Of a stretch of DNA of 17,712 nt, positions 1 through 8,134 are shown piece by piece. The stretch is from Bacilli bacterium (GTDB lineage: Bacteria > Bacillota_I > Bacilli_A > ML615J-28 > CAG-313), in the NCBI GenBank assembly GCA_900752975.1, contig CAADXH010000126.1:1-17712 (forward strand), written 5' to 3'. Each line of letters starts with the position of its first letter. Positions within the stretch are counted from its first letter, which is position 1. The position numbers and the translations under genes are program-made. Under the pieces are notes generated by a model. It did no database searches and was not told the DNA's origin. It worked only from the letters and a program-made list of their open reading frames with translations.

Positions 1-37
1 AAAACCTAGTCAAAAAAGACTAAGTAATAAAATCAAT

Positions 38-86
38 AGAAAAAAGGGGCAAACCTAATTTCATAGGTTATTTAACAGCCCCTTTG
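38..86 (-). terminator. Rho-independent terminator of the PTS EIIC-type gene
   Basis: Read on the minus strand, an 8-bp stem (AAAGGGGC, 78-85, pairing with 43-50) encloses a second small hairpin (AACCTA/TAGGTT) and is followed by a run of T. It starts a few bases after the stop codon of the minus-strand permease gene, so it should end that transcript. Confidence 0.8.
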
Positions 87-89
87 TTC

Positions 90-1232
90 TTATACGGTTA
101 AATCACCAACTTTTATGAGATTTAGTTTTCTAAATAGCAAGTCAATAGCATATACTAGGATACCTGGTAGAATTATTTGAAGACCGAATATTCCTACCCA
201 AGTTTGCCAGGTGTTGCCCATTGAACTGAATGTTCCTATTTGACCAACTAATCCAGCTGTACCCATTCCCGCACTTGAACCTATGCATATGAGTTTTAGC
301 CACATAGTTGAAATAGGACCAAGGATAGCACTGGCAATAATGGTTGGAAGCCAGATTATAGGTTTTTTTAGAATGTTTTTAAATTGTAACATGGATGTTC
401 CAATTCCAATTGATATGACCATACCAATGGAGTTGTCTTTTCTTGATTGTACCGCAAAACCAATCATTTGGCAACTACAACCAACAACAGCTGCACCTGA
501 TGCAAGAACTAGTCCTGAATATTCTGACATTGTGATAGCCTCATTTAAAGGAATATCACCAATATTGAAGACCATCGCCGCAATAGCAGCACTTGATATT
601 GGTGCGGTTAAGGCCATACCCATAAGCACAGCAACGATTGCTCCCATAAGAAGTGGGGCAGTTTTAGTGCCAACATTAACAAGCCACTGCATACCATATG
701 TAACGTAAATGGCAGGGTAACGAATAGTAAGGGCAAAGATGGTACCTATAATTATTCCAAATAAGGGAATAATAAGAATATCAACAGGAGTTTTTTTCCT
801 AAAAATGAGTTTCATAAGTAAAGCAGTACTTATACAAACAAGGTAAATAGTTAAAGGATCACCAATTTGAAATTTATCACTAGTCTTAAATGTTTCAACA
901 AAAGATGTAGGTAGAGAAAAGTATGCTGCAAGGCTACCAACAGCCGCAATAACAATTGTTACAAGTGGTGTTTGTTTTAGGGCTAAAGCGATACCAACTC
1001 CAATACCAGCACCGGTTAAACATTGAAGAATTTTTGCGGCCCCATCTTTGCTACTTAGGATTTTCGCAATAAACTGGCAAACATCATTATCACCTTTTGA
1101 AAAAAGAGTACTAATGGTGCCAATAATTGTTCCTACAATTAATGTTGCGAAAAGTCCATAAGCCATTCCATTTAGAGTGGTTATTAAAAATGGTAATACT
1201 ATTTTTTTTCTTTCTTGAATTTCTTCACACAT
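90..1232 (-). CDS. PTS system EIIC-type permease (PTS_EIIC_2 family), stand-alone
   Basis: This is a polytopic membrane protein of about 380 residues, built almost entirely of hydrophobic helices. I recognise the family from the MGMALTAPISSAAIA, VGCSCQMIGFAV, GTSMLQ and AGMGTAGLVGQIGTF blocks, typical of PF13303 EIIC-like permeases. The family is annotated as sugar phosphotransferase membrane subunits, but members often stand alone and their substrates are mostly unknown. No EIIA or EIIB gene is adjacent. I chose the start at 1232 rather than the in-frame ATG at 1250. The later ATG has an AGGA-type ribosome site about 9 bases upstream, whereas the earlier one would lie almost at the predicted transcription start. 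The gene is a single-gene unit, divergent from the MATE operon. Family is confident; substrate is unknown. Confidence 0.88.
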   Translation of the reverse strand: MCEEIQERKKIVLPFLITTLNGMAYGLFATLIVGTIIGTISTLFSKGDNDVCQFIAKILSSKDGAAKILQCLTGAGIGVGIALALKQTPLVTIVIAAVGSLAAYFSLPTSFVETFKTSDKFQIGDPLTIYLVCISTALLMKLIFRKKTPVDILIIPLFGIIIGTIFALTIRYPAIYVTYGMQWLVNVGTKTAPLLMGAIVAVLMGMALTAPISSAAIAAMVFNIGDIPLNEAITMSEYSGLVLASGAAVVGCSCQMIGFAVQSRKDNSIGMVISIGIGTSMLQFKNILKKPIIWLPTIIASAILGPISTMWLKLICIGSSAGMGTAGLVGQIGTFSSMGNTWQTWVGIFGLQIILPGILVYAIDLLFRKLNLIKVGDLTV

Positions 1233-1260
1233 AAATTCACATCCTATCATAATTAGTCAT

Positions 1261-1269
1261 ATTATATCA
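1261..1269 (-). promoter_or_regulatory. Extended -10 promoter for the EIIC-type gene
   Basis: On the minus strand the sequence reads TGATATAAT, an extended -10 element with a consensus hexamer. The -35 region is only T-rich, with no good TTGACA match. Transcription would start near 1255, giving a short leader of about 20 bases before the ATG at 1232. This supports that start over the ATG at 1250. Confidence 0.6.
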
Positions 1270-1349
1270 AAAAAATTAAAAAATTGCTTTATTAGTGATT
1301 AGTTTGATGATAATTATGTAAAATTCGACAAGATTACAAGATAATTAAA

Positions 1350-1378
1350 ATGACAAATTTTTGCAATTGTGCTAGAAT
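1350..1378 (+). promoter_or_regulatory. Sigma-A-type promoter of the MATE operon
   Basis: ATGACA (1350-1355) and TAGAAT (1373-1378) are separated by 17 bases. A TG at 1370-1371 makes an extended -10 (TGCTAGAAT). Transcription would start near 1385, just ahead of the AGAAGG ribosome site at 1391-1396. The EIIC gene promoter lies about 85 bases away on the other strand. Confidence 0.7.
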
Positions 1379-1401
1379 ATATAAGACATAAGAAGGTTAG
1401 T

Positions 1402-2763
1402 ATGAAAAAAGAAAAGAATTTAACAGAAGGCAATTTGTGGAAGGGAATATTCTTATTTAGTATTCCTCTTATTGCCTCTAATATTTTGCAAGTATTATTT
1501 AATATTTCAGATATTGCGGTGGTTGGTAACTTTTCTACGATGAAGGAAAAAGCTTTAGGTTCGGTTGGTTCAACGGCTATTTTAGTAACGCTATTTACTG
1601 GCTTCTTAATTGGTATAGGAAGTGGTGTAAATGTCGTAATTGCTAATTTGGTTGGTAGACGTGACGATAAAGGCGAAAGAACCGCCATTTTTACATCTTT
1701 TTTTTGTTCTTTAATAATAGGAATTATTTTACTCATTATTATCCTAATTGGAGCACGTTTCTTCCTGATATTAATTGATACAAAAGATGGGTTACTTGAT
1801 GGTGCTGTTTTATACTTAAGAATATATGCTTTAGGAATGCCAGCACTTGCGGTTTATAATTTTGGTAATGGTACGTTTAGTGCTATTGGTAATACCAAAA
1901 AACCCCTATTATTTTTGTTTATTGCGGGAATAGTTAATGTTGGATTAAATTTATTCTTTGTTATTGTTTGTAAACTTGATGTAGCAGGTGTTGCGATAGC
2001 TAGTATTATTTCACAATATATTTCGGCAATTTTAATTGTTATATCCCTTACAAGTCTTAAAAATGAACATCAATTAGTTTTTAAAGGTAATAAGTTTAAT
2101 CATATTCAAGCTAAACAATTATTAAAACTTGGGGTTCCTTCAGGTTTTCAAAACTGTATTTTTGCGATAGCAAATCTATTTATTCAAAAAGGTGTAAACA
2201 GTTTTGATGAATTAATGGTTGAAGGTAATTCAGCCGCAACTAATTTTGATGCTTTAGTATATGACGTTATGGCAGCCTTTTATATGGCTTGTTCAAGTTT
2301 TATTGGTCAAAATTATGGAGCGAAGAAGAAAAAGAGGATCATTCAAACTTATTTTATATCAATGCTTTATGCCTTTTTAGCTGGAGCAATCATAGGTATT
2401 TGTATGTATTTCTTTGGTAGTACAATGCTTAGAATATTTACTCAAGATGCCAATGTAGTTAAAGCAGGTATGCGACGGATGAAAGTTTTAGGCCTTTCTT
2501 ATATGATTAGTGCAGCAATGGATAATTCGATAGCCGCATCCCGTGGGATTGGTAAAAGTGTTATTCCAACTATTATCGTTATTTGTGGTTCATGCCTATT
2601 TAGAATTCTTTGGGTGTATACTATTTTTGCTCATTATCACACAATTGAATCATTATATCTATTATATAGTTTTTCATGGACCATTACTGGAGCCTGTGAA
2701 CTTACTTACTTTTTAGTCCAGTACAAAAAGTTATATAAAAAGGGGGATATGGCACTAGCATAA
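1402..2763 (+). CDS. MATE family multidrug/toxin exporter (NorM/DinF-like)
   Basis: This is a 453-residue integral membrane protein of usual MATE length. The N-terminal region (LTEGNLWKGI, then FSIPLIASNILQVLFNISD) is the family's first helix signature. An internal second half beginning near LLKLGVPSGFQNCIF shows the expected two-bundle duplication. MATE proteins export cationic drugs or metabolites by Na+ or H+ antiport. An in-frame ATG upstream at 1369 lies within the promoter, so I used the ATG at 1402, which follows AGAAGG by 5 bases. It is the first gene of an operon with the YbaK-like gene (19-base gap) and the flavin-reductase-like gene. The substrate cannot be read from the sequence. 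Confidence 0.92.
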   Translation: MKKEKNLTEGNLWKGIFLFSIPLIASNILQVLFNISDIAVVGNFSTMKEKALGSVGSTAILVTLFTGFLIGIGSGVNVVIANLVGRRDDKGERTAIFTSFFCSLIIGIILLIIILIGARFFLILIDTKDGLLDGAVLYLRIYALGMPALAVYNFGNGTFSAIGNTKKPLLFLFIAGIVNVGLNLFFVIVCKLDVAGVAIASIISQYISAILIVISLTSLKNEHQLVFKGNKFNHIQAKQLLKLGVPSGFQNCIFAIANLFIQKGVNSFDELMVEGNSAATNFDALVYDVMAAFYMACSSFIGQNYGAKKKKRIIQTYFISMLYAFLAGAIIGICMYFFGSTMLRIFTQDANVVKAGMRRMKVLGLSYMISAAMDNSIAASRGIGKSVIPTIIVICGSCLFRILWVYTIFAHYHTIESLYLLYSFSWTITGACELTYFLVQYKKLYKKGDMALA

Positions 2764-2782
2764 AGTATAGTGCGTAATAACT

Positions 2783-3268
2783 ATGAAGAAAAATGAGAAA
2801 ACAAATGTTTACAAAATTTTAGATAAAATGCAAATCCCTTATTCTATGCACACTTATGTAGATAGTGATGCGATAAGTGGAATGGAAGTCGCAAATGTTT
2901 TGAATCAAGATCCTCATAAAGTATTTAAAACTTTAGTTACGGAAGGAAAAAGTGGAAACCATTATGTGTTTTTAGTTCCTGTATGTGCAGAACTTGATTT
3001 AAAGAAAGCCGCAGCACTCATCGGTGAAAAGAATGTAAGCATGATTAAATCAAAAGAATTACTTGGCTTAACTGGTTACATTCATGGTGGATGTTCACCA
3101 ATAGGTATGAAAAAGTTTTTTAAAACCACAATTGATGAATCCGCATTAAAATTTGATACCATTATGTTTAGTGGTGGTAAAATAGGTTATCAAGTTGAAA
3201 TGAAACTAGATGACTTAAAAAAAGTTATACAATTTAATTTAGGCGATATTATCGAAAAGGAGTTATAA
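2783..3268 (+). CDS. ybaK: YbaK/EbsC-family Cys-tRNA(Pro) deacylase
   Basis: This 161-residue protein matches the YbaK family in length and layout. It opens with KTNVYKILDKMQIPYSMHTY, has FKTLV near residue 48 (Lys49 corresponds to the catalytic lysine of E. coli YbaK), and carries the GGCSPIG loop at 102-108. Family members hydrolyse cysteine mischarged on tRNA(Pro), and some act on other mischarged tRNAs. The protein should be cytosolic. The start is fixed by homology to the usual N-terminus, but no Shine-Dalgarno is visible in the 19-base gap after the MATE gene. Translation may depend on coupling or on an unstructured leader. The link with its operon neighbours is unclear. Confidence 0.9.
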   Translation: MKKNEKTNVYKILDKMQIPYSMHTYVDSDAISGMEVANVLNQDPHKVFKTLVTEGKSGNHYVFLVPVCAELDLKKAAALIGEKNVSMIKSKELLGLTGYIHGGCSPIGMKKFFKTTIDESALKFDTIMFSGGKIGYQVEMKLDDLKKVIQFNLGDIIEKEL

Positions 3269-3272
3269 AATT

Positions 3273-3833
3273 ATGCGTAAAAATTTAGGACCGTTTACTT
3301 ATCTTTATCCATTACCAGTTTTAATTATTGGTACATATGATGAAAATGGCAAACCTGATGCGATGAATGCCGCATGGGGTGGTATTTCAGACTTTAAGCA
3401 AGTTTCCATTGCTTTAAGTTTGGAACACAAAACCGTTAAAAACTTATTGAATACTAAAGCATTTACCATAAGCATTGCTGATGAAAAACATGTAGTTGAA
3501 GCAGATTATTTTGGTGTTGTATCTGGTAATAAAGAACCAAACAAAATTGAAAAAGCTAACATGCATACTCAAAAAAGTGAATTTGTTAACGCCCCTATTA
3601 TTTTAGAATTTCCAATGACACTTGAATGTAAAATGCTTGAATTTAATGAAGAAACTGGAATTCTAAAAGGTGAAATTGTTAACATATCAGTAGATGAGGA
3701 AATTATCGGTAGTAATGGTAAAGTAGACCCTTCATTATTTAATCCTATTACCTATGATCCAGTTAATAATACATACATTAAACTGGGAGAAGTAGTTGGT
3801 AAAGCGTTTAGTGATGGATTAAAAATTAAATAG
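3273..3833 (+). CDS. Flavin reductase-like protein (FMN-binding split barrel)
   Basis: This 186-residue cytosolic protein resembles the flavin reductase-like family (PF01613). It has the N-terminal PLPVLIIGTYDENGKPDAMN strand pair, a central NLLNTKAFTISIAD segment and a C-terminal strand with LFNPITYDP. Such proteins bind FMN and act as NAD(P)H:flavin oxidoreductases or FMN-binding reductases, and many are uncharacterised. AAGGAG (3257-3262), inside the end of the upstream gene, lies 10 bases before the ATG. The intergenic gap is 4 bases, so it is cotranscribed with the YbaK-like gene. A strong terminator follows immediately. Family is confident; the electron acceptor is not known. Confidence 0.87.
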   Translation: MRKNLGPFTYLYPLPVLIIGTYDENGKPDAMNAAWGGISDFKQVSIALSLEHKTVKNLLNTKAFTISIADEKHVVEADYFGVVSGNKEPNKIEKANMHTQKSEFVNAPIILEFPMTLECKMLEFNEETGILKGEIVNISVDEEIIGSNGKVDPSLFNPITYDPVNNTYIKLGEVVGKAFSDGLKIK

Positions 3834-3839
3834 AACTTT

Positions 3840-3867
3840 GACTCATTTTATTATGAGTCTTTTTCTT
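3840..3867 (+). terminator. Rho-independent terminator of the MATE-ybaK-flavin reductase operon
   Basis: GACTCAT (3840-3846) pairs perfectly with ATGAGTC (3853-3859) around a 6-base loop and is followed by TTTTTCTT. The T run is also the start of the first copy of the 29-bp tandem repeat. Confidence 0.93.
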
Positions 3868-3913
3868 AAATAAAAAAGGAAAACACACTTTTTCTTAAAT
3901 AAAAAAGGAAAAC
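3859..3913 (+). repeat. 29-bp tandem direct duplication
   Basis: A 26-base block (CTTTTTCTTAAATAAA, then AAAGGAAAAC) at 3859-3884 recurs exactly at 3888-3913, giving a period of 29. Copy one contains the terminator T run. Copy two abuts the lipoprotein promoter and the possible operator. The spacing and exactness suggest a recent local duplication. Confidence 0.95.
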
Positions 3914-3920
3914 GCTTGCA
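3907..3920 (+). promoter_or_regulatory. Possible cre-like (CcpA/LacI-family) operator
   Basis: GGAAAACGCTTGCA matches 12 of 14 positions of the strong cre sequence TGAAAACGCTTTCA, with the central CG intact. It overlaps the -35 hexamer of the lipoprotein gene, a position where binding would repress. The first copy of the tandem repeat lacks the CGCTT half. The call rests on consensus matching only. Confidence 0.35.
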
Positions 3921-3947
3921 AAAAAACAACTTATAGTGTATTATAAT
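3916..3947 (+). promoter_or_regulatory. Promoter of the amidase lipoprotein gene
   Basis: TTGCAA (3916-3921) is followed by a 17-base spacer and TATTAT (3939-3944). An overlapping perfect TATAAT sits at 3942-3947, with a 20-base spacer. The start would be near 3950-3954, just before the AAAGGAG ribosome site at 3961-3967. Confidence 0.65.
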
Positions 3948-3974
3948 ACTATAAAAATGAAAAGGAGAAAACAC

Positions 3975-6900
3975 ATGAATAAGAAAGTATTAAGATTTTT
4001 TATGCTTTTATTAGTTGCTTTCACATTGACAGCATGTAACTTTAATGTTGAGCAAGTAAAAATTTCTGGTCAAGGAACTATTACTGTTACAGTTGGTGAA
4101 ACAATTAATCTTGATTTAACAGTTACAGGTACTGAACAACATCCTGCTGAAAACGTTTTGAATAATATAATTTATTCCTCAAAAGATTCTTCAATAGTTG
4201 AAGTTGATGGTACAACAATTAAAGCTGTAGGAGTAGGTGAAGTAGTGGTAACCGCAAAGTGGAAACTAGATCCTACTATTTCATACGCTACTAAAATAAT
4301 TGTCGAAGATTTACCAATAAGCGATATCGTGGTAAATGCTTTTGATACATTAGTAAAAGGAACCACTCAAAGAATTACATTTGAATGTCCTAACAAACTT
4401 ACAAGTGTTGAGTGGAAATCAAGTGATGAAAACATCGCTACAGTTAGTGATGGTTATGTTACTGCTCTTGCTAAAGGTGATGTAATTATAACTTTAACTG
4501 TTTCTAATGGAGTAAGTACTATTGAAAAAACTATCAAGGTTACTATTCTTGAAAACGAAAAAGCAGTAATCTATGATTTAGATGGGGGCGCTGCTGACAC
4601 TACAGGATATGAAAGTTATATTCCTGGTGAAGGACTTAAGGACCTACCTACTGCTACTAAAGACGGATATGAATTTTTAGGTTGGTATCGTGATGATGAA
4701 AAAGTTGAAAGTATTGGTCCTGATGAAACTGAAGAAATTCATTTAGTGGCTAAATGGAAATTAATTCCTATTAAAGTTAAAGTAGATTACCAATTAAATG
4801 GTGGTACATGGTCTTGGACAACAGGTGAGATTTCAAATCCTAAAAATGGTATTGATAGTGTTAGTAATTTACCTGAAATCTTTATGAGTGAATTCTACTA
4901 TTATTTAGTTATTAACAATCTATTAGATTCTCCAAAAGTTCATCAATCTCTTCGTGAAAAAGCTTATACTTGGGAAGATTTTAGTAAGAATCAAGGTGAC
5001 CCAGTAGCTTTATATAATCATACTTCAACAGGTTATTATAGTGCCCATGATGGTTATAGTGAATTATTCTGGGATAGTATGGAAAATGGTATTCCTACTG
5101 GAGGATTCTTTGGCACAAGTCCATATAAAGAAAAATATGCCAACTTATTAAATGTCGTTAATCAATTAACCGCAATCAAATATTCAGATTTACCACAATC
5201 TTCAGTTAATTATAAAGCTGGTTTTGCATTTATTCTTGATGGCTATTTCTATGGTACTCAAGGCTTAATGAGAAAAGGTACAAATTATGAAACATTTAAT
5301 TTCTTAAGAGGTGTTATTCCTACTCCAACCATTACTTATAATGGTACAACTAAACAAGAAAATGTTTACGAAATAGCAGAAGCAGAACCTAATTCAACTA
5401 TTAATCTTGTTGCTCCTGTCCGTGAAGGTTATGCCTTTGTAGGTTGGTATACTAACAAAGACTTTACTGGAAGCCCAGTTACATCAGTATCTAAATCAAC
5501 AACTGTATATGCTAAGTGGTATGATTTAAATGCTCCACTTCCAACTCATAAAATTAATTATGTTTTAGATGATGGTACTCTTCCTGAAGGAGCACCTACA
5601 GAATATTCAGAAGGTAAAGGCTTAGCAGAACTCCCTGTTCCAACTAAAGCTAATCACATTTTCCTAGGTTGGGTTAAAAACCTTGGTACAAGTGATTATG
5701 TAACAGAAATTGAAAAGACATCAAAAGTAGATGTTACTTTATATGCTGTATGGAAAGAATATAATGAAAATGAAAAATCAATAACTTATATTTATGAAGA
5801 TGGTGAACTTCCAACTCATGAAGCTACTTCATTAGAAGAATTCACAAATACATTCTTTGAAGAATTCTATGCATGGAGTGGACAAACGGTAGGTCTTGAA
5901 AAATTTAAAGCTGCAGCTTATGCATCTTGGAAAGGTGGAGCAGCAGGAAACTATAAAGTTTATAAACAAGATGGTAGAAACGAAATTGATGAAGGTTATT
6001 TCGTTAATGCTAAAGCCAATGCTCCATTATGGATGGCGTGGTTAGATGAATTTGATAAACAAGTAAACTCAATTAATGGTGCACAAACGGCATGGGGCTC
6101 AACTTATGTTGGTTACTTAAGACTTTATGCATTCTTTAACCAAACTGCATCATACTGGAATGCTGAAAGAACATCAGCCGTTTATAAAGCTTATCCAATT
6201 AAAGAAAAACTAATTACTAAATATACAGTTGGTGAAGAAACACCACTTGTTGAACTTGTAATTAATGATGGAAGAACATTCTTAGGTTGGTTTGATGAAG
6301 AAGGTAATCGTGTAACTACTATTACTAAAGATATGAATAAAGATTTAGTTTTAACCGCAAGATGGAGTGCTTCAACTCCAGTTGAATCATTTGAAATTGT
6401 AAAGGTTGACAAATTATTAAAACTTACATCTCATCAATTAACTTGGACATTCACACCAAGTGATGCTACAAATAAACGTTTAAAATTCGCATCAAGCAAC
6501 ACTAATATTTTAACCGTAGATGAAAATGGTGTATTATTTGGTGTAAATACTGGTAAAGCAACTGTAACTGTAACAGTTCTTGACAATGAAAAATTCAATG
6601 TTTCATTTGAAGTAGAAGTTTACACTGATCCATTTATCGATATTCAAATTGATGGATTATCAGTAATTGATACAAAAGGTACAACTTATGTTAAAGCTGT
6701 ATTATATGCAGGTACTGGTAATATTAAGTTCAAATCAAGCGATGATAGTATTGCGACTGTAGATGAAACAGGTTTAGTTACTGCAGTTAGTGCTGGTAAT
6801 GTTGAAATTACAGCATATCTTGAAGGAAACGAAGATGTTAAGATGTCAATTGTTATAGTTATTTTAGAAGAAAATGTTGACGAAATCTTTAATATTATCG

Positions 6901-8000
6901 CAAGAGCTCATAATAATGATATCCATGTAACTAGAGATTTAAATGTTGCATATGCATATCCGGCTGATGTTTTCACAAGTGTATCTGATTTATTATTTAA
7001 TTACGATTACTTTGTTGATGAAAGTTTAATTATACCGCTAGATAAAAATCATGCAAACCGTCCAGGAACAAAGATTGATATAATGGAATTTATCACTGTT
7101 CACTACACTGCAGGTACACCAAAATCATCAAATGCAAGAGCAACCGCAAATTACTTCAACAATACTACAGCCGCATCAGCTAACTATTGTACAGGTAACG
7201 ATGGTATCTTCATGTGTATTCCTGATGGTGAAGTAGCATGGCATGCTGGTGATGGAACATCAACTAAATTCACTTGGACTAATACTGGTGTTGAAGCAAC
7301 CGCAAATGTTAAACCAGTCTGGGGTGTAATCGCAAATTCTAGTTCTTCAACTGGATATTACTTCACTTTAAATGGTCAAGCCACAACAATTGAAGTTCCT
7401 ACAACTGGTGTAACTTCATCAGGAACAAAGAAAACAATGGTTGATCCATCTAAATGTTTCACATTCTACGGACCTGCTTGGAAGGTTGTAGATGGATACT
7501 ACTATATGGGAACTACATGGGCATGTTTCACACAAACACTTGCTGGTGCCATTTCAAGTCGTGGTGGTAACCTTAACTCTGTAGGTATTGAAACTGCTTG
7601 TAATTTTGGTAGTGACCTATGGTATACTTACCAAATCACTGCTCAACTTGTAACAAGATTATTATATAAATATAATCTAGATACAACAAGAGTAGTAGGA
7701 CACAATATGTTCTCAGGTAAAGACTGTCCTCAAACACTACTTGCTAATGGTGGAGAATTATGGTACAAGTTTATGGAATGCGTAGAAGCAGAATATGAAT
7801 TATACGCAAAATCAAACAATTATACAATCACTTGTAAATCAAATAATCCTGATATTTTACAAGATAATGGTCGTATAATAAATATCCCTAATTATACTCA
7901 AACTGTAAGTTATACTGTAACAGTTCAAAATAAGACTACTGGTGTATCTCAAAGCAAAACATTCACAACAATTGTTCATGGAGTTTACACAGAAAAATAA
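3975..8000 (+). CDS. Multidomain surface lipoprotein with Ig-like and InlB repeats and a zinc N-acetylmuramoyl-L-alanine amidase domain
   Basis: The protein has 1341 residues. The start at 3975 follows AAAGGAG by 7 bases; an upstream in-frame GTG at 3936 lies inside the promoter. A lipoprotein signal ends in LTAC with Cys21. Then come two Big_2-like Ig domains (about 26-110 and 114-194) and four InlB/Flg_new repeats with GYxFxGW and AKW-type ends (196-261, 266-515, 524-594, 601-797). The second and fourth are interrupted by inserts of roughly 160 and 130 residues. Two more Ig domains follow (801-886, 887-966), then an Amidase_2 domain (about 1034-1276) and an Ig-like tail. Amidase ligands fit the T7 lysozyme type: His1043, His1243 and Cys1251, with Lys1249 two residues before the cysteine and Tyr1071. 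It should cleave the peptide-glycan amide bond outside the membrane. It is a single-gene unit. Confidence 0.9.
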   Translation: MNKKVLRFFMLLLVAFTLTACNFNVEQVKISGQGTITVTVGETINLDLTVTGTEQHPAENVLNNIIYSSKDSSIVEVDGTTIKAVGVGEVVVTAKWKLDPTISYATKIIVEDLPISDIVVNAFDTLVKGTTQRITFECPNKLTSVEWKSSDENIATVSDGYVTALAKGDVIITLTVSNGVSTIEKTIKVTILENEKAVIYDLDGGAADTTGYESYIPGEGLKDLPTATKDGYEFLGWYRDDEKVESIGPDETEEIHLVAKWKLIPIKVKVDYQLNGGTWSWTTGEISNPKNGIDSVSNLPEIFMSEFYYYLVINNLLDSPKVHQSLREKAYTWEDFSKNQGDPVALYNHTSTGYYSAHDGYSELFWDSMENGIPTGGFFGTSPYKEKYANLLNVVNQLTAIKYSDLPQSSVNYKAGFAFILDGYFYGTQGLMRKGTNYETFNFLRGVIPTPTITYNGTTKQENVYEIAEAEPNSTINLVAPVREGYAFVGWYTNKDFTGSPVTSVSKSTTVYAKWYDLNAPLPTHKINYVLDDGTLPEGAPTEYSEGKGLAELPVPTKANHIFLGWVKNLGTSDYVTEIEKTSKVDVTLYAVWKEYNENEKSITYIYEDGELPTHEATSLEEFTNTFFEEFYAWSGQTVGLEKFKAAAYASWKGGAAGNYKVYKQDGRNEIDEGYFVNAKANAPLWMAWLDEFDKQVNSINGAQTAWGSTYVGYLRLYAFFNQTASYWNAERTSAVYKAYPIKEKLITKYTVGEETPLVELVINDGRTFLGWFDEEGNRVTTITKDMNKDLVLTARWSASTPVESFEIVKVDKLLKLTSHQLTWTFTPSDATNKRLKFASSNTNILTVDENGVLFGVNTGKATVTVTVLDNEKFNVSFEVEVYTDPFIDIQIDGLSVIDTKGTTYVKAVLYAGTGNIKFKSSDDSIATVDETGLVTAVSAGNVEITAYLEGNEDVKMSIVIVILEENVDEIFNIIARAHNNDIHVTRDLNVAYAYPADVFTSVSDLLFNYDYFVDESLIIPLDKNHANRPGTKIDIMEFITVHYTAGTPKSSNARATANYFNNTTAASANYCTGNDGIFMCIPDGEVAWHAGDGTSTKFTWTNTGVEATANVKPVWGVIANSSSSTGYYFTLNGQATTIEVPTTGVTSSGTKKTMVDPSKCFTFYGPAWKVVDGYYYMGTTWACFTQTLAGAISSRGGNLNSVGIETACNFGSDLWYTYQITAQLVTRLLYKYNLDTTRVVGHNMFSGKDCPQTLLANGGELWYKFMECVEAEYELYAKSNNYTITCKSNNPDILQDNGRIINIPNYTQTVSYTVTVQNKTTGVSQSKTFTTIVHGVYTEK

Positions 8001-8058
8001 AATGAAAATATATAATCAAATATATTTCCATAAGTCTTTTATAAGATAAGAATATAAT

Positions 8059-8105
8059 AAAAGCTCTCTTAGGAAATAAAACTATCCCAAGTAGAGCTTT
8101 TTATT
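8059..8105 (+). terminator. Rho-independent terminator after the lipoprotein gene
   Basis: AAAAGCTCT (8059-8067) pairs with AGAGCTTTT (8093-8101). The stem is extended by CTTAGGA/TCCCAAG with one mismatch, and T-rich sequence follows. A TATAAT at 8053-8058 directly before it has no good -35 and was not called as a promoter. Confidence 0.85.
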
Positions 8106-8134
8106 TCATTTACAACATATAAAGGAGAAACCAA

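Noticed and set aside
7..22. TAGTC-AAAAAA-GACTA hairpin at the left edge
   Set aside because: The stem is only five base pairs with no clear T run, and its upstream context is outside the window, so it cannot be assigned as a terminator.
283..708. Open reading frame on the plus strand opposite the EIIC-type gene
   Set aside because: It is fully antisense to a well-recognised membrane protein gene, has no ribosome site, and its sequence resembles no protein family.
3859..3913. Two 29-bp repeats as the remnant of a CRISPR array
   Set aside because: The copies are directly adjacent with only about 3 bases between identical blocks, so there is no spacer. They are AT-rich and no cas gene is present.
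8053..8058. TATAAT as the promoter of the secreted pair
   Set aside because: It lacks a usable -35 and the transcript would run straight into the strong terminator hairpin at 8059-8105. An attenuator is possible but unsupported.
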